This document shows, piece by piece, positions 1 to 9,420 of a stretch of DNA of 64,000 bases. The stretch lies in contig NC_080059.1 in the NCBI RefSeq assembly GCF_026212465.1, positions 12,904,440 to 12,968,439 on the forward strand. Direction: 5' to 3'. Made by a program: the position numbers and the translations under genes. The stretch's first letter is position 1, and every line of letters begins with the position of its first letter. This DNA is from Amaranthus tricolor (Eukaryota > Streptophyta > Magnoliopsida > Caryophyllales > Amaranthaceae). The notes below the pieces were generated by a model. It was not told where the DNA came from and ran no database searches. It saw nothing but the letters and a program-made list of their open reading frames with translations.

Positions 1-1078
1 AAATAACATTTAATGGTTTTAATTTTACATGAGAAAAAGTTTAAAAAAATTTATGGAAAATTAAACAAAAATTTAAGAAGGAAACCCATTTACCAAAAAA
101 AAATGAATTTAAATTATTTTTTTCTAAAAGATATATTTTAATTTAAGTTTAGAGTTAATAGACGACCTCTTTGTAATTATGAAAACTCCATATCACCTAA
201 GTGAAATTTAGCTAACACTCAAACACCTATGTGAAATTTATTCAAGTTTTATTATAAGTTCAATTCAATAAAATCCACAACATATTGAATAAAAGATGTT
301 TTGAGCTTTTTTTTTCTTTTCCTTTTCTTCCATTATTATTTTCATAAGTTGAATTTTTATTATATTAATTAATATAAAATGAGATTTTAAGTACATTAAA
401 AATCTTAATTTAAACAGATTTTAAAAACATTTAATAGAAAGATGATTTTTTTAAAAAAGATTTTGTAATATTTTATCTAATTTTCGGCCATTAATTTCAC
501 GTTTATTGTAGTTGAAAAGTTGACAATTTCACCTTTAAAGAATCATCATCATCATACAATATACTAATTTTAGTAATTTATAAGCACTTTGTGCCATGTG
601 TCACTATTACAATGCATTTTACAAGCATGTTGTGCCAAATGTCACACTTACAATGCAATTTTAAGTGTTTGTAATTGGTGATGACATAAACTCTACAAAT
701 TCATATTAATATTAATACATGAATATTGATCTAACCCATAAATTTGTGTAAGACTAGTTAATATAAGGTAATTATTTTTTTAACACGTCCCTTCATATTT
801 CCTAATGCAATGTAAATACACTAGATAAGGTGAAAAATTCGAGAAATGAAGTTAGAATAATACATTGTTGTAGTGCTATATTATATAGGGACTTTGCATC
901 AAACTAGATTTTGAGTTTGAATCTTGTATAATTGTCTCTTTTCTTAACCTATCTCAAAACGATAAGTATCTTTATGTTAAAAAAAAAACAACTATAAACA
1001 TTAAGGATGTGGGTTTGAGGGGTAAAGGACAAACGAAGTAAAGAGTAGAAAAAAAGTGAAAGCAAAATTATGTACTTA

Positions 1079-1082
<4 letters not shown>
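1..1082. other. AT-rich intergenic DNA, no gene seen
   Basis: No coding region is supported. The only structure noticed is an imperfect tandem pair of about 45 bp (roughly 581-668), both copies built around TTGTGCCA, GTCAC and TTACAATGCA. Confidence 0.6.

Positions 1083-1113
<31 letters not shown>
1083..1113. repeat. (ATT)n microsatellite, probable LINE tail
   Basis: About ten ATT units. On the minus strand this run lies directly 3' of the LINE remnant, where a simple-sequence tail of a non-LTR retrotransposon is expected. Confidence 0.7.
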
Positions 1114-1861
1114 TTGAAAATGAAAATTTCATAATATTTATAGAACAGGTTTAAAAGAGACAAATCAATCCACCTGATTTGCATTAGTGCGTAAGTGAAA
1201 CCCACCTTCTAAGAAGGATATCTACATTCCATCCTTCATGTGCATAAGGGATTGGAGGAATTCAAAAAGAGTCAAAATTATTACATCATAACCATAGCCT
1301 ATACATTTATCTAAATGTATGACAATCTATCAGACATTGTCTATTAGACAGCAAAACCAAGGCTAATCAATACAAAAATCCTTGACAGGAAAGGCTAAAA
1401 ATCTCCATAAAACCTCTTGCTTTACTTTTTTGATCATAACATTTACAGTAGAGACACGCAATTTCCATAGAGATTCATTCCTAGTATTCCAGATTGTGTA
1501 ACTAATTAATAAGACTGCGGACTGAAGAGGTGACAATCTTCTTTTTGATAATTGTGTATTTTCATTTCCTGCAAGACAACTTCTCTATAGTCTCATCATT
1601 AGTGTCAATATTAAACCAATACATTATGCTCTTAAGACATTGTATACTAAAAGCACATTGAAAGAAAGTGTATTAGATAGATTCAACCTCCATACCACAT
1701 AAAGGGCATAACAGATCAGGCACAACACTAAGAGTAAAAAGTTTATTTTTTGTCTTCAGCCGATCATGCATAGCAAGCCAAAGGATAAATCTTGCTCTAG
1801 GAAACGAATTTTTCCCAGTAAACACTGATGCCCGAGTTAGAGATCTCTTTATAAACTTCAC
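1114..1861 (-). pseudogene. LINE (non-LTR retrotransposon) 3' remnant
   Basis: The minus-strand frame at 1673-1861 encodes 62 residues resembling the zinc-binding domain that follows reverse transcriptase in plant LINEs (zf-RVT). It contains FPRARFILWLAMHDRLKTKN and a C-P-L-C-G-M-E-V-E-S motif. Downstream (towards 1114) the same region continues as LINE-like coding sequence broken by stops and frame changes, and it ends at an ATT repeat. The reverse transcriptase core and the endonuclease are absent. The copy is 5'-truncated and non-functional, as is usual for LINE insertions. The family call rests on the RFILWLAMHDRLKTK-type motif and is fairly secure; the exact ends are not. Confidence 0.65.
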
Positions 1862-1865
1862 CTAC

Positions 1866-1868
1866 TAC

Positions 1869-1905
<37 letters not shown>

Positions 1906-1922
1906 GTTGTTGTTGTTATTAT
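1866..1922. repeat. (ATT)n/(GTT)n microsatellite
   Basis: A run of ATT units passing into GTT units, immediately beside the 5' side of the LINE remnant. Confidence 0.85.
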
Positions 1923-2225
1923 TTGGAAAAATAGTAATTTAGCATGTAATTTATGACCATTAAAAATACAACTATCAATATACTCTCTATTTCTGCCTAC
2001 TTCTCTCATTTAGTCATTGTTCACTTATCATTTTTCATTTATATTCTACTCTTAATTTATATGTTAATGTATAATTAAGTGAAATTTTATTACATTTATG
2101 TCAATGCAAAAATTATATCAAGTTTTCGTAATTTTTAGTTATTTACAATTAAAAATATTATAGGTTAATATGTTGTCTCTGAATAAAATAAATGCGACTA
2201 AGTAAGAGGTAGTAAATACTAAAAC

Positions 2226-2712
2226 TAGGCCTGTCAAACAGATCAGGTTGAGTTGGGTTCGGATTTTGGTCATATATAAACAGGTCTGTAAAACCTTGAC
2301 CCAAATTCAATCCGTTTAGTTAATTGGGTCGAAAATGACAACTCTGACCTGACCTGCAACATATCAGGTCGACTTGATTTCAACCTACTTAACTCGTTTA
2401 CAGTTTTTTGTTTTCATTTTAAGGTTTTTAACATTGATTACATCTAATTTTTTAGGCTTTATTTTTAAACTTTATGTTTTTATGTTGTTTATTTTGCATT
2501 TACTAATGAAAATAAGAAATTATTAAATGAATCAAGTTAAGGTTATACTCATTGATTTAACTCGAAATTACCATGTTTGATTAAATGAGTTATACAGTTT
2601 GATTCAGGTTTAAAATTTTAACCTAAACCTAACCCATTTAATAAACAAATCAGATCAACTCGACTTATTTAATTATTTCGGATTAGATTCAAGTCCGCCT
2701 AGCATTTGTGCC
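2226..2712. mobile_element. Degenerate hAT-like MITE, uncertain
   Basis: A segment rich in GGGTTCGG- and TCAGGTCGA-like words, starting near CTAGGCCTGTCA and ending near CGCCTAGC. Elsewhere in the window (33.9 and 30.1 kb) sequences of this flavour are hAT elements with 8-bp duplications. No clear duplication was found here, so this is by analogy only. Confidence 0.3.
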
Positions 2713-2941
2713 GGTAATGAAACAAAGAGACTATTGAAAACTCAAAGTCATAATCTCAAAACGCGGAGTAAAAAACAAATGAAAAAGCCATTTAATCAGA
2801 GAGAACCATAAATTTTCCTCTAACGTTCATTTACTTTGCTTCTTTACTGTTCCTTACTGTTTTTGTCTTTCACTCTTGCCTTTCTAGGCTAATAATTCAT
2901 TTTCTTTCCATCTAATTTCAATTCCAAAAAGGGAAAAAAAA

Positions 2942-3865
2942 ATGGCGGACAACGAAATCAAGTGTCCATCTCTTCCAAGGAAATACATCACCATAGTCGA
3001 TCTTCAAAAGCGATGGATGGAGCAACAAAAGAAACAGCAACTGGAGAAGGATTTAAATCAAAATCTAAGCATAAAAAATGATGTTTCTGTTGGTGTAAGA
3101 AGAAATTCAAATCACCAGGAATGTAACCGTTCAGAATCAAACTTAAACTCTAATTTCAAACATCAAAGACCGTTTTACAAGAAGTTTAAAGGAAAAAAGC
3201 AATTTCAAGTAGTGAACAAGCAGTGTGAAATCAACGTTGGTACTGAGGATGATCGGAAGGTCGAATATGAGAATCGCAAAGTAGAGGAGAGAGAAGAGAA
3301 ACAAATGAAAGAGGAAATTGTTGTGGATGATCAGATCACAGAGGTGAAAATCGACATTGAAGAGAAAGGAGATTATCAGATGGCTGAGAAACTAGATAAT
3401 CAAGTAAAAGGAGATGAACAAACGGCAGAGATTGAACGAAAGCTCAAGGAAGTTAGTCTGACTACAACGAAGTCGAAAAATGAACGATCGACGGCTGAGA
3501 TGAAAAGGTTTGGTACGGTGTATCGGGGTCACACAAGAGCGAATCACAGGGGATTTAATATGCCGAATAGGGACAGGCGAGCGAATCAAGGTGAAGGAAA
3601 AGGGGATTGGAAATCAATGGCTGCCATTCAAGGGTCAAGTAAGGTGTATGGGGGTTATGGTAGGGTTGAGAACAGAGGAATGCGCAAGAATTGGGAATTT
3701 GAGAGAGAGAAAACGGGTGAAGTGAATAAGGACAGAGAAAAGCAAGTGTTTGTGAGGGGAAGTAGATCAATGGATGCATGGCAAGGACAAAGGAGAAGGA
3801 ATGAAGATTGCAGAAGATTGGTGTGGGTGAAGAAGAGTGAGATTAAGGAGAATCATAATTATTAG
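2942..3865 (+). CDS. Plant protein of unknown function, basic and highly charged
   Basis: An intronless frame of 307 codons. The ATG is preceded by an A-rich stretch and, further up, a C/T-rich leader, which suits a plant 5' UTR. The N-terminus is the most structured part: PSLPRKYITIVDLQKRWMEQ (about residues 9-28), then a Q/K-rich helix. Residues 90-180 are very rich in E, K and D and probably form charged helix or disorder. The C-terminal third is rich in R, G and N (for example YRGHTRANHRGF and YGGYGRVENRG), a composition often found in RNA-binding disordered tails. No signal peptide, membrane segment or catalytic motif is seen. I do not recognise a named family. A single long frame with a sensible leader makes a real gene likely, but its function is unknown. 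Confidence 0.7.
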   Translation: MADNEIKCPSLPRKYITIVDLQKRWMEQQKKQQLEKDLNQNLSIKNDVSVGVRRNSNHQECNRSESNLNSNFKHQRPFYKKFKGKKQFQVVNKQCEINVGTEDDRKVEYENRKVEEREEKQMKEEIVVDDQITEVKIDIEEKGDYQMAEKLDNQVKGDEQTAEIERKLKEVSLTTTKSKNERSTAEMKRFGTVYRGHTRANHRGFNMPNRDRRANQGEGKGDWKSMAAIQGSSKVYGGYGRVENRGMRKNWEFEREKTGEVNKDREKQVFVRGSRSMDAWQGQRRRNEDCRRLVWVKKSEIKENHNY

Positions 3866-4384
3866 GCGAGTTACTCAGATTAATTTACTACTAATTAACT
3901 TCCATTGTTAAACTTTTGTTAATGGTTATGTTTATTTGAAAGGATGAGAATCTGTATTATTGAAAAGCAAGTAAAAATATTTAGAATTTCATTATTAATG
4001 TTTACTTAAATCAAGAAACCATTATTAATTTTGATTAAGATTAGATAATTACTTATTCTGTTCATTACGATCTGTTCCAATGAAATTACTTCTAGTATGT
4101 TTGGGATGTTTGACAAATAGTAATAGCAACTAGAATTTTTAAATTAAAAAAATAGCAACAAGAGTTTGGACATATGGTATTGGTTCATGTGGCAGATATA
4201 TCTTGTTGTAATTAAAACTTTGAAGTTGTTGGTTGTATACTTGTATTTGTTGTGTCTCGGTGACTCCAATGCGAATGCTGTTATGCATTACAATTACATT
4301 TTATGAGGTTTGTTAGTTATAATATTATTTGCAAATTCACAATAACTATTTTAGTAATGTGAGATCCACATATAAATTTTTTTC
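3866..4384. other. 3' flank of the unknown gene, nothing further seen
   Basis: AT-rich DNA that probably includes the 3' UTR. No coding region or repeat stands out. Confidence 0.5.
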
Positions 4385-4612
4385 AACGTCTCTTCTTTTA
4401 TGTGAGCCGTATCATATCCAAGAACCACCTTCGACTTGGATACCGTTTTAGACCGTGCAAACTCGACACATAATCATCTCATGATTCCACTCGTGTGGAC
4501 ACACCCACAGGTCACCCAAGGACACGAGCCTACAAACCCACGAGTTATAAGCGTTAACTTGGATACACACTTCATAAGGTTTATTCTTTCCCAAAACACT
4601 ATTCTTTTGTTA
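4385..4612 (-). mobile_element. Diverged TRIM LTR fragment
   Basis: Read on the minus strand, it matches the second half of the TRIM LTR at 14874-15122. It shares the CTCGTGGGTTTGT and CCACACGAGTGG blocks, followed by a degraded primer-binding site (CGGTATCCAAG) and a GGTTCTTGGATATGATACGG interior. The first half of the LTR is missing. It is an old, truncated relative of the 14.9 kb element. Confidence 0.6.
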
Positions 4613-5399
4613 GCTTGATCCAAATCAAAATTGACGAAACTGACCATCTAACAGACTTAATTGCATATTAACTATCTCAAATATGAGGGTCGGTTACTAG
4701 CGCCGTCTCAAAGAAAATAGGGGCCTTGTTCGAGTATTATAAAATGGGCCATTGACCCTAAATTAGTAAAATTTTACGAAACTGTTGATTTTGCTAAATT
4801 TGTTTTTTTTATAAAATTTTTTTTTTTTGTTAAATTTAACTTGGAAGATGAGAATTTTTGGTAAATTCTTAATAAGATAAAACTTTATTCGTAACTAAAA
4901 AGATATTTTATTTGACTTTTGGACACTAAATACAAAGGTGAAATAAACAAGTCCTTAGTACTGGGATGACTAAAAAAGAAATTGACGAAAAATAACAAAA
5001 CAATTTCATTTATCTAATGACATTTGAGAACCAGCAAAACAAAAAAATACAAGAAAAAAAAAAAAACAAACTCGTTAAGTGATACTACTTATAGAAGAAA
5101 TCTTGGAATATTATCGTGGAAAAAATATGAAAATATTACTAACTCTATATAGTTCAATGCCGTAAGTCAAACGCTGTTCTCCCTTACCAACTAATTAGCA
5201 CATTACTAGTGGAATACAAAATATTACTACTCTATAGTTTAATGTCGTAGTGAGACAATATGTATTAAAATACAAGGTTTAAAAAAAGGTTTAAAGGATA
5301 GGACAAAAAAAATGTTGAAAAATCGAGTCAGCAAGAAAAGCCAACTCGGCTTTTTATTTTGAGATTACTGTTGTGTCTTTACGTTTCTTTTGAGTTAAT
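4613..5399. other. AT-rich intergenic DNA
   Basis: No gene seen. A short motif (ACTCTATAGTTCAATGCCGTA-like) occurs twice, near 5140 and 5228, in diverged form. Confidence 0.5.
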
Positions 5400-5890
5400 T
5401 GCATTGGAATCACTTATTCCATATCTATTCTGATGTTACGAAGGAGTAAATGGAAGGAATAATGCTCATGATTATCTTGGTTAAGGTTGATCATTAATGG
5501 GTGATTTATTATACCATGACCCTTTGCTATACTTGAAGTATTATAAATAAGGGCTTGGGGAAGAGTGGAAACTACACCAATTTTCTGAATTCTCATTCTT
5601 GCTCTCTTTTTCACTTGTGTTCTTTCAAGAGAGTAATTAACTTTTGTTAGAACTTTCAAAGCTTGTTGTTAAGTGACATACCCTAAAAACTAAGGGAGTG
5701 TAGTGTTGTTTGTATCTCGTTGTGAATTTCCAAGTCAAAAACCCAAGTACCTTTGTGGGGGAAATATCACAAAAGGAAAGTGATTACACGCCTACAACAA
5801 GTATCAAGTTTCCGTGTAATGGTCGTCGTTACAAAGATAATCTTCATGTTTATTCTTAGTGTATTTTATAAGTTTTATTTTAGACATCAA
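5400..5890 (+). repeat. Dispersed leader-like repeat, copy A
   Basis: Contains a TATA-like ATTATAAATAAGGG near 5542, a C/T-rich leader, then a block with TTGTGAATTT, CCAAGTACC, TGTGGGGGAAA, ATCACAA and GGAAAG. The same ordered words recur on the minus strand at 63595-63990. The layout (TATA box plus long untranslated leader) suggests a retroelement promoter or LTR, but no primer site, coding region or ends could be found. Confidence 0.45.
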
Positions 5891-6011
5891 CAAAGGAAAA
5901 ATACAAATTCTCAATTGTAATTTGCATTTTGCATTATCAATTTGTAATAAATATAATTAACAATGAATTCTAATATTTTTTCTATCTGTCATTTTCAAAC
6001 AATAATGACTG

Positions 6012-6205
6012 TTTTTAGCTACAAATTGGGTCTCAAAATGCTGGCAAAAGAGTGAACTAAAGGTATTCATTTGGGTTATCGGGTTAATTTAAAGTCAAAA
6101 ATAATGAATTTTTTAGATACAAATTGGGTCTCAAAATGCAGGCAAAAGAGTGAACTAAAGGTGTTTATTCGCCTCATCGGGTTAATTTTGAGTCAAGTGT
6201 TTTGG
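6012..6205 (+). repeat. Tandem duplication, 98-bp period
   Basis: Two adjacent copies begin at about 6012 and 6110. Both contain ACAAATTGGGTCTCAAAATG and AAAGAGTGAACTAAAGGT, followed by GGTTATCGGGTTAATTT-like or CATCGGGTTAATTT-like sequence. The second half of each unit resembles the hAT-like family at 30.1 kb. Confidence 0.75.
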
Positions 6206-6990
6206 GTAGATTTCAAATCAAGTCTTGCGTCCGTGTAGATTTTTACATAATTGTAAGTCCATTTTAAAATGGGGTTAAATCGATTTCGATTACAAATTCG
6301 AAATTTGTAAACCAATTCAAAGAGGATTAATTATGACAATTGAAGAAAAATAGCAAAACGATAACAAAGATAGAAAAGTGAAAATAGAGGGAGGGGAAAA
6401 GAAAGTTTCAAAAACTTTCAATTAACAATAAATTCGTGATTTTCTAAACCAATTCAGGACATTTTTGTAAAATGAACTTTTAGAATATAGAAAACATATT
6501 ATATTCTTAATTGCTTATTTATTAATTTATTCGTAAGCATATTTTAGCAGATCAGATGTTGGGTTTGACTTTTATTTTACTAGGGAATCAGTACAACTTT
6601 TAGGTAAATTTTATTGAGTTTATTATTCGATTTGGATATTATTTATTGAAGTTTTTTACTATTTCATATTCAACCCACTAGTTTTATTTAGTTTTTCGTA
6701 TTTATCGAGATAATATTTTAATCCTTAATATCTCTAATTGATTTTTTTATTAAAAATTATGAAAAATAGATATTAATAATCTTTCTATTGAGACAAAAAA
6801 TAAATAAGACTAATAGGTAGAATAAGAGGGAATATTAAGTTATCTTTAGATTTCATATTTGACATGTAATTTTTCTATATAAGGACTATTTAGTTATAGT
6901 ATAATGGATAATGTTATATTATGTTATTTATAGTGACATTTTATAATTTGTCATTATTATTAGAAATTGCGAAAAAACAAATAACGTAAA
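6206..6990. other. AT-rich intergenic DNA, nothing recognised
   Basis: No coding region, duplication or element end could be supported here. Confidence 0.5.
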
Positions 6991-8327
6991 TGTAACGCCT
7001 TATCCTAATTATAATTAGGTAGAAATTAGATGGATTTTTATAGATCAAAGCAATCTTGTAACAATGGCTAATCCGATGGGTTAAATGTAAATAGCAGAGA
7101 TAATATCTTGGTGCCTAACAAAGAGCGAAAACGAGAACTGAGGACCTAAACTTAAGTTTAAGTATGAGGTAAAATTAAACTCCGACGTGTGACGTTATAA
7201 CAAGCTTAAAATTCTTAAGTTTCATTTTTCGATTAATTATCCGAATTTTTAATTTGAATTCCTAATTCTTTGATTATCTAATTTAAATTATCTTTTAATT
7301 CTTAAATCCTTGATTTTGTAATTTCTTTTAAATATTAAATTTTAAAAAAACATTATTTTCTTAAATTTCTTTATAAGCTCTAAAATATTATTTTATTATT
7401 TTATACTACGAAAAGTAAAATATTAATATTATATTTACGGTTTTGTTAAAGCGTTACGTTTTTATTACGTTTCCTTAAACTAACTTTACTACTTATCATT
7501 TCAACCTTACAACTTTGATTTAATTATTTTATACCTAAAAATTAACCATTTTTTTATTATTAACATTAAGTATAGTTTTAACCAAAATTTTCTAAGTAAA
7601 ATATCATATTTTCATAATCAAACCTTAATTTAACTTACCCATTATTCTAAAACATATTCACTTGTAAACTAGAATACAAATTTGATAAACTTTAATCCTT
7701 TCTATATTAACCCATAATGTTTATTACTTACATAAACTATCATCATTTCCTTACATAAGTTAACCTTTTTCTACACTCTAAACTCTTACACATTCATTTA
7801 TACACTCCAACTCTTACACATTCACTTACACACTCTAAATCACTTACACAACTTAACCTTCTTCTATACTCATAACACTCTTTTTTCATATAATCTTATA
7901 AACTATAAAATTGCCCAAAACTCATTATAAATACCCCTTAGCCATGAGATCACTTGCACCACCTTCATTAAATATTTCTACCATTTTTTCTTATATCTTC
8001 ACTTCATTAAAATTTTATTATACACTTTTTATTAGTTGAAGAATCAAATGGAGCTTGATCTTATCACTTCTTAAATCAATAATCATCAACTTTTAAAAAG
8101 TCAAGTATTATTATTTTAGAGCTTAGATATCATTTTTAGAAATTAAAAATCTACTTTTTTGAAGCTTGGAGCCTTAAACACCTTAAATACAAACTAATTA
8201 CTAATTCATCATCAGGTCTTTGGCCTAAGATAAGTTTATTCACGCTGCTTGAACATGGTAATGAAATTCGAGTTAAATTATGAGTTAGGGTTAGACGAAA
8301 GAATTTGGCAAAAAAGATAGAATGTTG
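6991..8327 (+). mobile_element. Possible Ty3/gypsy LTR (solo or truncated)
   Basis: The left end, TGTAACGCCTTATCC, has the TGTAAC start common in plant Ty3/gypsy LTRs. A promoter-like ATTATAAATACCCC sits near 7924, followed by a long C/T-rich leader-like stretch. No second LTR, primer-binding site or polyprotein was found, and the right end is hidden by the MULE insertion at 8337. Its length of about 1.3 kb is plausible for such an LTR. This is inference from the start motif and layout. Confidence 0.35.
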
Positions 8328-8336
8328 TAAATAAAA
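8328..8336. repeat. Left 9-bp target-site duplication of the MULE
   Basis: TAAATAAAA, identical to 13468-13476. Nine-bp duplications are the hallmark of Mutator-superfamily insertion. Confidence 0.92.
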
Positions 8337-8544
8337 GGCAAAATTATAAGAAATTACTTAATCTATACCCCTTTGTTAAAAAACTATCTTATGTAAAAGT
8401 TTTTGCAAAAAACTACCTTATATAATACAAATCTTTGCAAATGACTACCTTTTAACGGATTTCGTTTGTTGACCGTTACTTTTGGCCGTTGACCATCACG
8501 TGAGACTCATGTGACTTTAAAAATCTTTCCTTCTCCTTCATCTC
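8337..8544 (+). repeat. MULE left terminal inverted repeat (208 bp)
   Basis: It pairs with 13261-13467. Shared blocks include GGCAAAATTATAAGAAA, TTTCGTTTGTTGACCGTTAC, TTTTGGCCGTTGACCATCAC and GACTTTAAAAATCTTTCC. Confidence 0.9.
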
Positions 8545-8992
8545 GTCTCTTCAAAATCAGTTCATCTCCTCCATTTGAACACAAAATCGGAGTGCCAATC
8601 AAAGCTCCAACATTAATGGCGGACCTATAGAGGGGGTGAGGAGGGGGAATGATCTTGATGTTTTCTTTTTAGGTTAGCCCAAAAGTATGCTTCTAGTTGC
8701 CTTATATAGAAAATTTTACCTCAATTAATCTGTAGGTTGTGGATCATCCATTAATTCTCTCACTCTTTCCTCTCTCCTTTCTCCATATTCACGTGATAGG
8801 TGACGATTTTTTCTTCCCGTTCCTTTACGTGCTTACGAGTAACTTTTTTTCTCACCTTTAATTTTCTTTTTTGTGAGTCTATTCCCAGATTATGGCTAAA
8901 AAAAAGACTAATTCACACTTTGCATTTTTGGGAAAGTATTTCCCACAATACCGTCCACGTGGAAATTTTTTTTTTTTTTATTTTTTCAGACA

Positions 8993-9121
8993 AAACCGCC
9001 ACTTGAGATGGCGGTTTGCCTTAAGCACAAAACACCACATGAAGTGGCGGTTTGGTCAAGGCAAACTGCCATCTCAAGTGGCGGTTTGGTCCAGGTAAAC
9101 CGCCACTTCATGTGGCGGTTT
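8993..9121. repeat. Four 25-bp palindromes, left subterminal set
   Basis: Copies lie at 8993-9017, 9030-9053, 9063-9087 and 9097-9121. The consensus is AAACCGCCAC, five variable bases (such as TTCAT or TTGAG), then GTGGCGGTTT. They are GC-rich islands between homopolymer T runs. Three related copies lie on the far side of the transposase gene. Confidence 0.9.
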
Positions 9122-9294
9122 GCTTGTGGCCTGATTTTTTTTTTTTTTTCTTTCATTTTAAAATAGTGAACGCAACATGCATTAAAGTAGTTCAATACCA
9201 TCTATTCCATAATAATCAATTACGAACCGGCTTGTTTTGAAAAAAATAATTATGAAAAAAATAATTATGAAAATAATACAAAGATATATTACAA

Positions 9295-9420
9295 TTATGG
9301 AAACTCATACAAGAAGTTCAAGTTATATAAGAATATACAACTAGTACGCTGATATGTGATAATCCTGTGTGTCGCCTGAAGCGTAAGCACTGATGGATCA
9401 ACTGGGCCCGACATCGCCAT
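9295..9420 (-). pseudogene. Plant mobile domain (MAIN-like) N-terminal fragment
   Basis: The frame begins MAMSGPVDPSVLTLQATHR, which resembles the start of plant mobile domain proteins (annotated as MAIN-like or phosphatase-7-long-form homologues). After residue 19 the similarity stops and the frame closes at a TAA after 41 codons, so only a fragment is left. It lies just 3' of the MULE transposase, inside the same element. Plant mobile domain genes are known to be associated with MULEs. The same bases, read in another frame, may be the last exon of the transposase, so the fragment could be coincidental or dual-use. Confidence 0.45.

Noticed and set aside
5400..5890. Endogenous pararetrovirus promoter or leader
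   Set aside because: No viral coding motif is found near either copy; the TATA plus leader layout is not specific.
6986..8330. GTAAA on both sides of the LTR-like segment as its 5-bp duplication
   Set aside because: The right-hand copy overlaps the MULE duplication in A/T-rich DNA and no CA terminus precedes it, so chance is likely.
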